From positions 2,790,001-2,854,000 of the forward strand of contig NZ_CP048020.1 of NCBI RefSeq assembly GCF_010365865.1: a stretch of DNA of 64,000 nt. Direction: 5' to 3'. Positions 9,729 to 18,643 of the stretch are shown piece by piece (position 1 is the stretch's first letter; every line of letters starts with the position of its first letter). Under the pieces are notes generated by a model. It was not told the DNA's origin. It saw only the letters and a list, made by a program, of their open reading frames with translations, and made no database searches. The DNA comes from Treponema vincentii (GTDB taxonomy: Bacteria; Spirochaetota; Spirochaetia; Treponematales; Treponemataceae). Position numbers and translations under genes: made by a program.

Positions 9729-9750
9729 TGAAAAGCATCCGTGCTTTTCA
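9729..9750 (-). promoter_or_regulatory. Leader hairpin with CGGA tetraloop upstream of the first flaB (candidate CsrA site)
   Basis: The minus strand has a perfect 9-bp stem (TGAAAAGCA / TGCTTTTCA) around the tetraloop CGGA, giving GCACGGAUGC, close to the CsrA consensus. It ends 26 bases before ATG 9702. The second GGA lies in the ribosome binding site GGAGG (9714-9710), about 23 bases downstream. Two GGA sites, one in a loop and one in the Shine-Dalgarno, is the layout known from CsrA-repressed flagellin leaders. Confidence 0.6.
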
Positions 9751-9762
9751 GGAAAAATAGAG

Positions 9763-9796
9763 AATCTCTAAAAACCTTACCCGGTTTTTAGGGATT
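9763..9796 (-). promoter_or_regulatory. Second hairpin in the flaB leader, CTAAAAACC/GGTTTTTAG type
   Basis: CTAAAAACC (9768-9776) pairs with GGTTTTTAG (9783-9791). After one mismatch AATC (9763-9766) pairs with GATT (9793-9796). It lies between the sigma-28 promoter and the CGGA hairpin, so it is at the 5' end of the flagellin mRNA and might stabilise it. The core sequence recurs elsewhere in the window. Confidence 0.55.
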
Positions 9797-9820
9797 CCGA
9801 ATAGAATATCTCCATATCTT

Positions 9821-9848
9821 TTATCGGCGGTATAAGCTGAAAACTTTA
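9821..9848 (-). promoter_or_regulatory. Sigma-28 (FliA) promoter of the flagellin operon
   Basis: On the minus strand TAAAGTTT (9848-9841) and GCCGATAA (9828-9821) are separated by 12 bases. Both boxes match the enterobacterial FliA consensus exactly; the usual spacing is 11. It predicts a leader of about 110 bases before ATG 9702 and shows that class-3-type control of flagellin is kept. Confidence 0.8.
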
Positions 9849-9999
9849 GTCTTTGTACAAATTTTTTTTAATTTAGTGAAATCAACAACCCCGACGCAGA
9901 GCGTTCGTGGGACAACCGCCATCCGTGGCAGAAAAGATACGTTGATCATTTATTCCAGCGTAGCGACAAGGCAAAGGCATCGCATATTTTCAAAAGTCC

Positions 10000-10028
10000 T
10001 TGTTTATCACCCTATTAGCATATATACT
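10000..10028 (+). promoter_or_regulatory. Candidate sigma-70 promoter for the phosphatase-like lipoprotein gene
   Basis: TTGTTT (10000-10005) and TATACT (10023-10028) are separated by 17 bases, about 65 bases before the transcription-relevant start at 10099. The rest of the divergent spacer 9849-9999 shows only an A/T-rich stretch and a CCCCGACGCAG sequence that recurs behind groEL (16016-16026). Confidence 0.5.
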
Positions 10029-10098
10029 ACTATCAAATATATTAAAGAAACGAAGCTTCTGTAGTTTTCTGCACGAGGCTTTAATGTTGGGAGGTTTT

Positions 10099-11205
10099 AT
10101 GATTCACAAACGTTTTATGCATCTATCAATTGCATTATTGTTCAGTCTTTCCGTGCTGATGTCATGCGCTACTACGGGCGGCGCACGTGCGCAAGAACCG
10201 GTCTATGAGCCGCTGCAAGGAACCGTTTCGTCGGTTGACAAGTACGGCAATCTTACAACGGACATTACCGAAGCTGCATTAAAAGAAAAAGGCTACGAGC
10301 TCGGCGATGTATTGCTCGCAAAACTTGGTGACAAGACCGTAACGGCTCCCTTTGTTGCAACTTACAGCGACGTTAACAGAGGAGATTACCTGATTAGGAT
10401 TTCACATGGATTCACTGCTATCGCAATGAGCTACGATAACTGCAGCGGCAAAACCGGCGCAGTCGAGGGAACTCCGGTAACGCTGGCACTTTCCCAAAAA
10501 GGTGCATATTTACAGGAATATGAGATGCGCCACTTGGTTAAATCCGAGAAACGTGAAGATTATGCTTCCGACGCAATATTCGCAAACTTCCGTGCCGTTC
10601 AAGCGGGTTCCATTGCAGCCAATCGGCTGTACAGAGGATGCAATCCGGTACTCGGCGATGCCCGCGCTCCGTATGCCGCTAAGCTCGTCGAAGAGGCAAA
10701 AATCGTAACCGTTATCAATCTTGCAGACAGTGCCGAAAGTATGGCGCCCCATCTTGCTGCAGCGCCTTACTATGAGCGGTTGGTAAAAAACGGACAGGTT
10801 ATCACTCTTAATATGGGAATTGACTTTAGCGACCCTGCATTTATCGCGAAGCTAAAGGATGGACTGATCTTTATGGGACAGCACAAGGGGTCGTTCTATG
10901 TCCATTGCAATGAAGGAAAAGACCGCGCAGGTATGGTTGCCGCTGTTCTGGAAGCCTTGATGGGCGCCACAGTGCAGCAGGTCGCCGACGACTATATGCT
11001 GTCATACATGAATTACTTTAACGTCAAGAAAACCGATGCGCGGTATCCGGTTATTGCGAAGATTATCACCGATATGTTCGTAAAGATGAACGGCGGCAAA
11101 GCTGTTACCGATGCTAATTTAAAAGCCGTTGCGGAAACCTATCTGACTAAGACCGTTGGGCTGACTGCCCAGCAAATCAGCGCACTCAAACAAAAACTAC
11201 AATAA
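10099..11205 (+). CDS. Lipoprotein with SAM-hydroxide-adenosyltransferase-like domain and tyrosine-phosphatase signature
   Basis: 368 residues. The N-terminus MIHKRFMHLSIALLFSLSVLMSC is a lipoprotein signal with lipid-attachment Cys23, so the protein is probably periplasm- or surface-anchored. Residues about 38-125 (GTVSSVDKYGNLTTDI ... TYSDVNRGDYLIRISHG) resemble the C-terminal beta-barrel of the DUF62/SAM hydroxide adenosyltransferase family. Residues about 170-340 contain HCNEGKDRAG at 269-278, the HC(X5)R P-loop of tyrosine/dual-specificity phosphatases, with Cys270 as nucleophile and Arg276. The activity is therefore probably phosphate-ester hydrolysis of an extracytoplasmic substrate; which one is unknown. 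Start: ATG with GGGAGG four bases upstream; earlier in-frame starts lack this. Confidence 0.8.
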   Translation: MIHKRFMHLSIALLFSLSVLMSCATTGGARAQEPVYEPLQGTVSSVDKYGNLTTDITEAALKEKGYELGDVLLAKLGDKTVTAPFVATYSDVNRGDYLIRISHGFTAIAMSYDNCSGKTGAVEGTPVTLALSQKGAYLQEYEMRHLVKSEKREDYASDAIFANFRAVQAGSIAANRLYRGCNPVLGDARAPYAAKLVEEAKIVTVINLADSAESMAPHLAAAPYYERLVKNGQVITLNMGIDFSDPAFIAKLKDGLIFMGQHKGSFYVHCNEGKDRAGMVAAVLEALMGATVQQVADDYMLSYMNYFNVKKTDARYPVIAKIITDMFVKMNGGKAVTDANLKAVAETYLTKTVGLTAQQISALKQKLQ

Positions 11206-11229
11206 TGAATTAAAGAATAAGGAATTCCT

Positions 11230-14124
11230 ATGGATACCGGCGATTTAAATACCAATGAACACATTCACCCAGCAGAAGGACACGATATGCCGCCCGCTCC
11301 GGACATCGATATGGAAACAAGTCCGGACGCTACGGTAAGCGGTACTGTCGAAATACCGCCTGATACGCAGACCATTGAAAACGCTGATATGGCAGAGCGG
11401 CAGACGGCGGCACAGGACACCGATACGATACATGCCCCTCCGCATCCGCCCACGAAAAAAAAGCGGAAGAAAAGCGGATTTTTCAAAAAAGCCGGTATCT
11501 TCCTCCTTGTCCTTATTTTGATTATTCTCATTCCGCTTGCAGGGTTAATCGGATATTCATTGATAAACCGGACGAATCCTGCGCGGCATATTGCCGACGG
11601 ATATTATGCTGCGGTTACTATTCGCTCTGCAAGCGATACGCTGCAAAAAGGACTGTACCTCAGCGCCGTCGATTCGCTTCTTTCTTCTCCCGAAACGGCA
11701 GCTTTACAGGGGAATCTCCGTGCATTGCGGTCTAACACAACGCTCCAATCCGACTGGTTTAAGCGGCTGTTGAACGTTCCTATTAATATCGCTGTTTATG
11801 AGGGCGATAATGCAGCGCTTGTTGCGGATATCGGCGTCCGTTCCGCTGCGGTTCAGCTGCTGCCTCTTATTACCGCCGTAAAACCGGAACTGCTTGACTC
11901 AGTGCCAAACCTTTCGAAAACTGAATTTAACATAAACGGCGATACGCAAAAAGGCTTTCTTTTTGAGCTAACTAAAGATCAGACACTATACGTCTGTCTT
12001 TATAAAAATCTTATTGTCGCCGCAACCTCGAAAGACTTGCTCTATTCCTGTTTAGCCGAAAACTCCGAAGCAAGCGGTAAACGACTGACTGCACTGCTGC
12101 GTGCCCCAAACCGCGGAGCAGTCAGCGTATATGCGGAACCGTCGTATTTTCTTTCCGGTATTGCTGCAAAGCGAGATATCGTCGGGAATATGGTACGCGA
12201 ACTTGCATTCCCCGAACCCGCGGCACTCGACGTCAACTTTGATGAAAACACGGTTTCTTTTCATAGCATCATCAATTGGATTTCGGAACAAAGCGAAGTA
12301 AGTACGATACTGCAACGTCGCTCGACACTACCGGCTATTCTATCCCGCCTGCCGGAGGGAACAGCCTATTTAACACTACTCAATCTCGGCGATCCTCAAT
12401 TCCTCTACGAAAATACCAAAGCTTTTTTTCCTCCGGAGCTTACAAAGACATTCAATTCAACGAATAAAAATAGTAAGTTCTTTTTTAACAAAGATTTGAA
12501 CCAGCTTGTTTTTGAATGGGTGGGCAGTGAAATCGGCGTATTCGGTCATCGGGATTCTCAAACACCTGTTTTCTTCCTTTCATTAAAAGATGAGGCAAAG
12601 TGCCGCCATCTGCTGGAAGATCTGTTTAATACGATATTCATCGATCGCAGTACTGCTGCAGTGGTTGATGACAACCGTATCCCGCGTATTGTATTCCCCT
12701 CGTGGCTATTGGGACTGCTGCGTGCTTTCCACATCGACTTGCCGGAACCATTTTATATGATACAAGATGGTTATTTATATCTCTCTAATAGTGCAGAAGC
12801 ACTCGGTATGTGCAAAAAGGAAACCGACACGGGTAAACTCTTGGTAAAAACCGATGAATGGAAGAAAATTGCAAAGGCCGTTTCCGCCGAAACGTCTTTT
12901 TTAGTATACTATTCTCTGGATCGGAGTATCCCGTTCTTCTTGGAACAAAATACACTGCTTAAAACCGCCTTTAAGAATTACGGTAAAGGCGTATTATCGC
13001 TCCGTTTTGCGGCCGGACGTCAAGTCCATTTGGATTTCTATACGCAAAAAACCGATGCGCGTAAATTGGAAGAAATTCCTTCCTTCCCGCGTTCTCTTTC
13101 ACAGCGACCGGAAACCGATATTATCTGTGCAAAAACTGCGGACAATATTCCCTACGTCTTTTGGACAAACAGCTCAAATGTGCAGAGTATGAATCTTTTA
13201 AATGGCAGCGAATCAACACTTTCACTTGATGGAAAGGCGGGAATTGCCGCCGAAATAAAACACTCAAAGCTTCAATCACTGTGGGCGGTTTCGGCTCGCG
13301 GTTCTATCTATCGGACAAACGAAAACTTGGAACCCTTTGCAGGCTATCCCGTATTGACGGCAGAAAAACTCCTTCCTAACCCGGTTGCTTTTAACGGCGG
13401 CATAGCGGTACCGCTTTCTTCCGACTCGGCACTACTCCTTGCCGGTACAACCGATAATTGGTCTACTTCCGACACAATGAATGCAAAACTGCGGGCTGCC
13501 CCTGTTATATTTAAAGACGGTATTGCAGCGCTTCCGCGCTCGTTTGAAAGCAGTTTGTACCTGTTCAATAAAGAAGGAAAAATCGTTGAAGGGTATCCCA
13601 TTGAACTTGAAGGGATCTTTGCTGCAGCGCCGGTATTCTTTGAAGAAACAAAAGGAAACTATGCCGCTGCTTTTGTAAGTGAAGACGGTCGGTTTTCTAT
13701 CCGCAGTTTGTCGAAGGATTATGCGGAGACCGCTTCGTGTGATCTTAATACCGTGTGTAAGGCGGATTTGGCGTATTCTGCATCGTTGCGAGCGTTCTTT
13801 GTCGTTTCGCAAGACGGACATCTGTTTAAATTCAACACTGAAGGCGCGATAACGGACTCGTTACCGTTAAAGACAGGTACTGCGGATGATTACCGTATCA
13901 CATTGCTTGATGTAACCGGTGACGGAAAAGATGAGATATTTATTTCGGGAGGAGGAAACGCTCTTTACGGATATACCTCCGGATTGGCTCCGCTGGACGG
14001 CTTTCCGCTCGCCGGTACGGGAACCCCATATTTACTCGACATTGATGGAGATTCGATTCCTGAACTGATTACGCATGGTATCGATTCAAAAGTCCATGCA
14101 TATCGAGGCGCGGCACTCAGGTAA
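11230..14124 (+). CDS. Large single-span membrane protein with C-terminal FG-GAP/propeller-like repeats
   Basis: 964 residues, function not known to me. An acidic Pro/Thr-rich N-terminal tail of about 75 residues is followed by a KKKRKK stretch and one transmembrane helix at about 89-111 (FLLVLILIILIPLAGLIGYS). The remaining about 850 residues would lie outside the cytoplasm. The last third has repeated units such as LDVTGDGKDEIFISGG and LDIDGDSIPELITHG, typical of FG-GAP/VCBS beta-propeller blades with Ca-binding DxDGD-like loops. It starts 25 bases after the lipoprotein gene and may be co-transcribed with it. It ends in a strong hairpin terminator. Confidence 0.8.
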   Translation: MDTGDLNTNEHIHPAEGHDMPPAPDIDMETSPDATVSGTVEIPPDTQTIENADMAERQTAAQDTDTIHAPPHPPTKKKRKKSGFFKKAGIFLLVLILIILIPLAGLIGYSLINRTNPARHIADGYYAAVTIRSASDTLQKGLYLSAVDSLLSSPETAALQGNLRALRSNTTLQSDWFKRLLNVPINIAVYEGDNAALVADIGVRSAAVQLLPLITAVKPELLDSVPNLSKTEFNINGDTQKGFLFELTKDQTLYVCLYKNLIVAATSKDLLYSCLAENSEASGKRLTALLRAPNRGAVSVYAEPSYFLSGIAAKRDIVGNMVRELAFPEPAALDVNFDENTVSFHSIINWISEQSEVSTILQRRSTLPAILSRLPEGTAYLTLLNLGDPQFLYENTKAFFPPELTKTFNSTNKNSKFFFNKDLNQLVFEWVGSEIGVFGHRDSQTPVFFLSLKDEAKCRHLLEDLFNTIFIDRSTAAVVDDNRIPRIVFPSWLLGLLRAFHIDLPEPFYMIQDGYLYLSNSAEALGMCKKETDTGKLLVKTDEWKKIAKAVSAETSFLVYYSLDRSIPFFLEQNTLLKTAFKNYGKGVLSLRFAAGRQVHLDFYTQKTDARKLEEIPSFPRSLSQRPETDIICAKTADNIPYVFWTNSSNVQSMNLLNGSESTLSLDGKAGIAAEIKHSKLQSLWAVSARGSIYRTNENLEPFAGYPVLTAEKLLPNPVAFNGGIAVPLSSDSALLLAGTTDNWSTSDTMNAKLRAAPVIFKDGIAALPRSFESSLYLFNKEGKIVEGYPIELEGIFAAAPVFFEETKGNYAAAFVSEDGRFSIRSLSKDYAETASCDLNTVCKADLAYSASLRAFFVVSQDGHLFKFNTEGAITDSLPLKTGTADDYRITLLDVTGDGKDEIFISGGGNALYGYTSGLAPLDGFPLAGTGTPYLLDIDGDSIPELITHGIDSKVHAYRGAALR

Positions 14125-14166
14125 AGCCAATTTGCATATAACAAGGCATTCCTAAAATTCAGCGGG

Positions 14167-14200
14167 CAGCTCTAAAAACTCGGGTAGATTTTTAGAACTG
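14167..14200 (+). terminator. Terminator hairpin after the propeller-protein gene
   Basis: TCTAAAAA (14171-14178) pairs with TTTTTAGA (14189-14196), extended by CAG/CTG outside and followed by a T-rich stretch. It has the same core as the hairpins at 9763, 42918 and 56131. Confidence 0.65.
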
Positions 14201-14295
14201 TCCGTTTATTTTATAACTGGTTTCTTAAATCACTTGCCGGTTTATCTTTTTTTTTGTATTTTACTATCATATCTTTTTGAACGTTTACGAGTTTT

Positions 14296-14324
14296 TTGAC
14301 ACAGTGAGCGTTCTATCGTTAAAA
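14296..14324 (+). promoter_or_regulatory. Candidate groEL promoter
   Basis: TTGACA (14296-14301) is followed after 17 bases by TTAAAA (14319-14324). No CIRCE operator (TTAGCACTC-N9-GAGTGCTAA) is visible in 14125-14374, so HrcA control is not supported here. A TATAAT at 14351 is too close to the start codon to be the main -10. Confidence 0.4.
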
Positions 14325-14338
14325 ACTACAGTACGTAG

Positions 14339-16009
<1,671 letters not shown>

Positions 16010-16015
16010 TCAGCA

Positions 16016-16064
16016 CCCCCGACGCAGCGTGTAGACGAAGAGCGTAGACGAACATCGTCGGGGG
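16016..16064 (+). repeat. Hairpin directly behind groEL
   Basis: CCCCCGACG (16016-16024) pairs with CGTCGGGGG (16056-16064). The loop holds two copies of GTAGACGAA. It is too long-looped for a classical terminator but will fold in the groEL 3' end. Confidence 0.5.
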
Positions 16065-16102
16065 ATTAAAATCTCCGCACACATCAATTCTGTGCATAAC
16101 AC

Positions 16103-16140
16103 AAAGGCTTACGCACTTTCGTACGTAAGCCTTTTTTTTT
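16103..16140 (+). terminator. Rho-independent terminator of groEL
   Basis: AAAGGCTTACG (16103-16113) pairs with CGTAAGCCTTT (16124-16134), followed by a T-run. The same 11-bp stem, with its 10-base loop in reverse-complement orientation, ends hcp at 55539-55574. Between 16141 and 16326 no gene is evident apart from a doubtful 22-codon frame (16192-16260). Confidence 0.85.
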
Positions 16141-16326
16141 ATTTCTATAAATTAAAATATCGGCCATCCGTAACCAATGTTACCGATCGGCATGACGCCT
16201 TACGATACAATGACTTCAGAGTATGGGATTAAAGTCGAGATTGTTGTAGACGGTCTGTAAAAAGCCGAAATTACAGAAGCTTACCTTTAATCCGTGTCAT
16301 TCAGAATTTCACACAAGGAGTTATGT

Positions 16327-16518
16327 ATGGATTCGATGTTTTGTTTTCAATGTCAGGAGACGTTTAAGAATACCGGCTGTATAAAAGTCGGTGTTTGCGG
16401 AAAGAATCCCGTTGTCGCAGGACTACAGGATTTCCTTATCTGGGCAACAAAGAAACTCTCCATTGTTACCACCTCTATGCGCGAGCATGGGATGAAGGTG
16501 ACAAAAGAGGTGAACCAC
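16327..16518 (+). pseudogene. hcp: Hybrid-cluster protein gene hcp, 5' fragment (64 codons) cut by the prophage
   Basis: Hcp (formerly hydroxylamine reductase) carries a hybrid Fe-S-O cluster and protects against nitrosative stress. This fragment starts MDSMFCFQCQE at ATG 16327 behind AAGGAG. It contains the N-terminal [Fe-S] ligands Cys6, Cys9, Cys18 and Cys24 (CX2CX8CX5C). The frame ends with Val-Asn-His exactly at the prophage border and resumes in phase at 54094 (Leu-Val-Thr-Thr-Asn). Translation running on into the phage would add 28 unrelated residues and stop at 16572. Confidence 0.93.
16514..16518. repeat. Left copy of the 5-bp target-site duplication (ACCAC)
   Basis: ACCAC here is repeated at 54089-54093 directly after the right end. 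A 5-bp duplication is the hallmark of Mu-type transposition. Removing the prophage and one copy restores the hcp reading frame. Confidence 0.9.
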
Positions 16519-16543
16519 TGTGGGCTATCCCCAAGACTAGGAA
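16519..16543. other. Left prophage terminus with transposase box L1
   Basis: The phage begins TGTGGGCTATCC at 16519. ACTAGGAA occupies bases 18-25 (16536-16543), the same distance as its partner at the right end. It is the likely core of the first transposase (MuA-like) binding site. A related box in the other orientation, TTCCTAAT, is at 16871-16878. Confidence 0.75.
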
Positions 16544-16571
16544 TTACAAAAAGCCCCAAAAACCCCAATTA

Positions 16572-16703
<132 letters not shown>

Positions 16704-16852
16704 TCAAAAGCCTTAAAACCCATTAAAACACCATTCAAGTGGTAATATTTCCCCATTTTAACCCCATTTTATGCGCTCTAGTGGAAAAACAGCCCAAAAA
16801 AACATCAAAATTCACGGAAAGAGCCTTATCCCAAAAAACCTGTGATTCCGCC

Positions 16853-17006
16853 AAAGGTGGGACATTAAAATTCCTAATTTGCTAAAGGTGGGACATCAGT
16901 CTGTAAGTATATATTGTATTATAAGTTATACAATAGTTTTAGTATGAAAATAATTAAAGGTGAGACGCAATTATATGTCCTACCTTTTTGCGTAAAGGTG
17001 GGACAT
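16853..17006. repeat. Iterons AAAGGTGGGACAT in the left end
   Basis: AAAGGTGGGACAT occurs exactly at 16853-16865, 16884-16896 and 16994-17006. A shortened copy (AAAGGTGAGAC) is at 16956-16966 and an inverted one-mismatch copy at 16975-16987. They lie between the phage end and the stop of the repressor gene. Candidate binding sites for the transposase (as Mu L1-L3), the repressor or another early protein. Confidence 0.75.
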
Positions 17007-17019
17007 ATAAAAGTAAAAT

Positions 17020-17718
17020 TTATGCCCTATGAAGACTATCATCATTGGGATGAATCCAATATAAAACCCTGCCGAATATTGTCAGTCGTTCCGCTGTATT
17101 CATATCCTGCGTATCAAGTGTTTTCATCAACTCTGCTTTATCTAAGTCCGTATAACGAACTGAAAATATGTTAATTTTATTCATATCAAATTCAAGCCGT
17201 TTACAATATACCTCTCCGTCCAATGCAAAAACATACAGACCGTCTTTTACCCTTTGATCTAGCCCGCCGTCAAAAAGAACATAATCGCCGCTATGAATTC
17301 CGGCACCTATCATAGATGAACCTTCGACTTGAAGAGCAAAAAGCCGGTTGAGTTTTACTCGAGAGATATTAAAAATATCGATATAATCAATAATATTATT
17401 TTCGCTTTCCCAGTCTTGTCCCGGGCCGCAAGAAACTTTTTGACTTAACAGCGGAATTTTTGCTGTTTCAACTTTGGCAGGTAGTGTTGGAATTTTGTCC
17501 GTTAAATATTTTGGCTCAATGCCGAAACACAGCCAGTTAAGACTAATATTATATTCTGCTGCCACCGTTAAAAGAAGGTTTTTTGACGGCCCTTTTTTTC
17601 CATTTTCTATCTCTACAATTACAGTGCTAGCAATTGCCAAACTATCGGCAAACTCTTTTTTTGTGAGCCCTAAATTAACTCTAATCTCTGTAAACCTCTT
17701 ACTTATATCTTCATACAT
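17020..17718 (-). CDS. Prophage CI-type repressor with LexA-like (S24) autopeptidase domain
   Basis: 232 residues. Residues 6-64 form an XRE/CI helix-turn-helix. The C-terminal half is an S24 peptidase domain with Ser135 (GSSM), Lys173 (YCKRLE, 38 residues later) and a possible Cys97-Gly98 cleavage bond. RecA-stimulated self-cleavage at this bond would induce the prophage after DNA damage. That differs from phage Mu itself, whose repressor is not LexA-like. Start: ATG 17718 with GAGG six bases upstream; the open frame to 17958 crosses the operator region and is not used. It is divergent from the early genes. Confidence 0.9.
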   Translation of the reverse strand: MYEDISKRFTEIRVNLGLTKKEFADSLAIASTVIVEIENGKKGPSKNLLLTVAAEYNISLNWLCFGIEPKYLTDKIPTLPAKVETAKIPLLSQKVSCGPGQDWESENNIIDYIDIFNISRVKLNRLFALQVEGSSMIGAGIHSGDYVLFDGGLDQRVKDGLYVFALDGEVYCKRLEFDMNKINIFSVRYTDLDKAELMKTLDTQDMNTAERLTIFGRVLYWIHPNDDSLHRA

Positions 17719-17864
17719 AAAAAACCTCGTAAAATAATTACTTTTTTGCAAAACTTCGTGAAACACGATTGACAAAACTCGTAAAATACTTATTATATAA
17801 CTATCGGTCGAAAAAAAGACCGATATAACCGAAAAAAAAGGAAATCCGATAGCAGCGGACTTCC
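17719..17864. promoter_or_regulatory. Divergent operator/promoter region of the prophage switch
   Basis: Rightward promoter: TTGACA (17769-17774) and TATTAT (17791-17796) with a spacer of 16. Repeated CTCGTAAAAT / TTCGTGAAAC elements, including the palindrome TCGTGaaaCACGA, flank or overlap it and are likely repressor and Ner operators. Two hairpins follow in the early leader: ATCGGTC/GACCGAT (17803-17824) and GGAAATCCG/CGGACTTCC (17840-17864). Confidence 0.65.
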
Positions 17865-17886
17865 TATAAAAGAAAGAGGCAAAACT

Positions 17887-18138
17887 GTGGCAAACAGAAT
17901 TACCAAACGGATGGGCTGCTGGATACAGTACCAGCTCAAGCTCAACGGCTACACCCACGAGACGGTAGCAGCAAAAGCAAACCGATCCGTAGACATTGTA
18001 TCACATTTTTTGAACGGCCGTAAGGGTTCCGCCCCTACGAAAAAAGCGCTCTGCGAAGTGCTTGGGTATGCCGATTTTAACGAGCTTCTGGCAGCAATGC
18101 CGGAAGATTGCAAAACTGAACCGCATAAAGGCGCGTAA
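17887..18138 (+). CDS. Ner/Cro-like DNA-binding protein
   Basis: 83 residues, GTG start with GAGG upstream. The sequence MGCWIQYQLKLNGYTHETVAAKANRSVDIVSHFLNGRKGS is a compact helix-turn-helix protein of the Ner/XRE type. In Mu, Ner turns down early and repressor transcription after the lytic switch; the first position of the early operon fits that job. The specific DNA target is not visible. Confidence 0.75.
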   Translation: MANRITKRMGCWIQYQLKLNGYTHETVAAKANRSVDIVSHFLNGRKGSAPTKKALCEVLGYADFNELLAAMPEDCKTEPHKGA

Positions 18139-18155
18139 AAAAAGCGAGGTACAAT

Positions 18156-18608
18156 ATGGAAATCAATATCTGCGTATATCACGACTACTACACAAAAGCT
18201 GAACAGCAAATACCCGAAATAGTTTCACTGCTGCGAACGCTGAATGAACGTGCTCCAAAAGGAGATCATTATAGCATTGGAGCCGCCCCCTTTTATTTTT
18301 CCACTCTCGAATACATTTTAACCCACGATGACTATGACTTCTGCATATTTTTCACGCTTAATCCTGACATCGTCGCCTTAATGCAGCAGGTTCCCTATAT
18401 GTCGCACATCGTTGTCCTTGAAGACTTTTCTACGTGTCCGGCTCTTTTTGCCGGCTGGGAGCAGCTGCCGAGTCCGGAAGGCTCGCAGCAATGGCGCCCT
18501 GCTGCTTGGGAGCACAGGGAGACAACCGTGCTGGTAACAACACCGGAGCGGTTAGTTGAAGATGCATTCGCCTTTTTCAAACAGGAAGGCTTGTCTTTCA
18601 ACCCCTAA
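18156..18608 (+). CDS. Early prophage protein of unknown function
   Basis: 150 residues between the Ner-like gene and the transposase gene. The first half (MEINICVYHDYYTKAEQQIPEIVSLL) is alpha/beta with no motif I know; no membrane span or signal peptide. Its GAGG ribosome site and tight spacing mark it as part of the early operon. Confidence 0.7.
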   Translation: MEINICVYHDYYTKAEQQIPEIVSLLRTLNERAPKGDHYSIGAAPFYFSTLEYILTHDDYDFCIFFTLNPDIVALMQQVPYMSHIVVLEDFSTCPALFAGWEQLPSPEGSQQWRPAAWEHRETTVLVTTPERLVEDAFAFFKQEGLSFNP

Positions 18609-18643
18609 AAGAGCGGGGCGTATGCGGTAAGCGAGGTAACGGT

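Noticed and set aside
16010-16102. groES next to groEL
   Set aside because: No reading frame of suitable size or sequence on either side; only hairpins.
16192-16260. A 22-codon frame (MTPYDTMTSEYGIKVEIVVDGL) between groEL and hcp
   Set aside because: No ribosome site, very short, and no supporting context; could be a gene remnant but is not supportable as a gene.
17719-17958. N-terminal extension of the prophage repressor to 17958
   Set aside because: It would cover the operator and divergent promoter; the family start with a ribosome site is at 17718.
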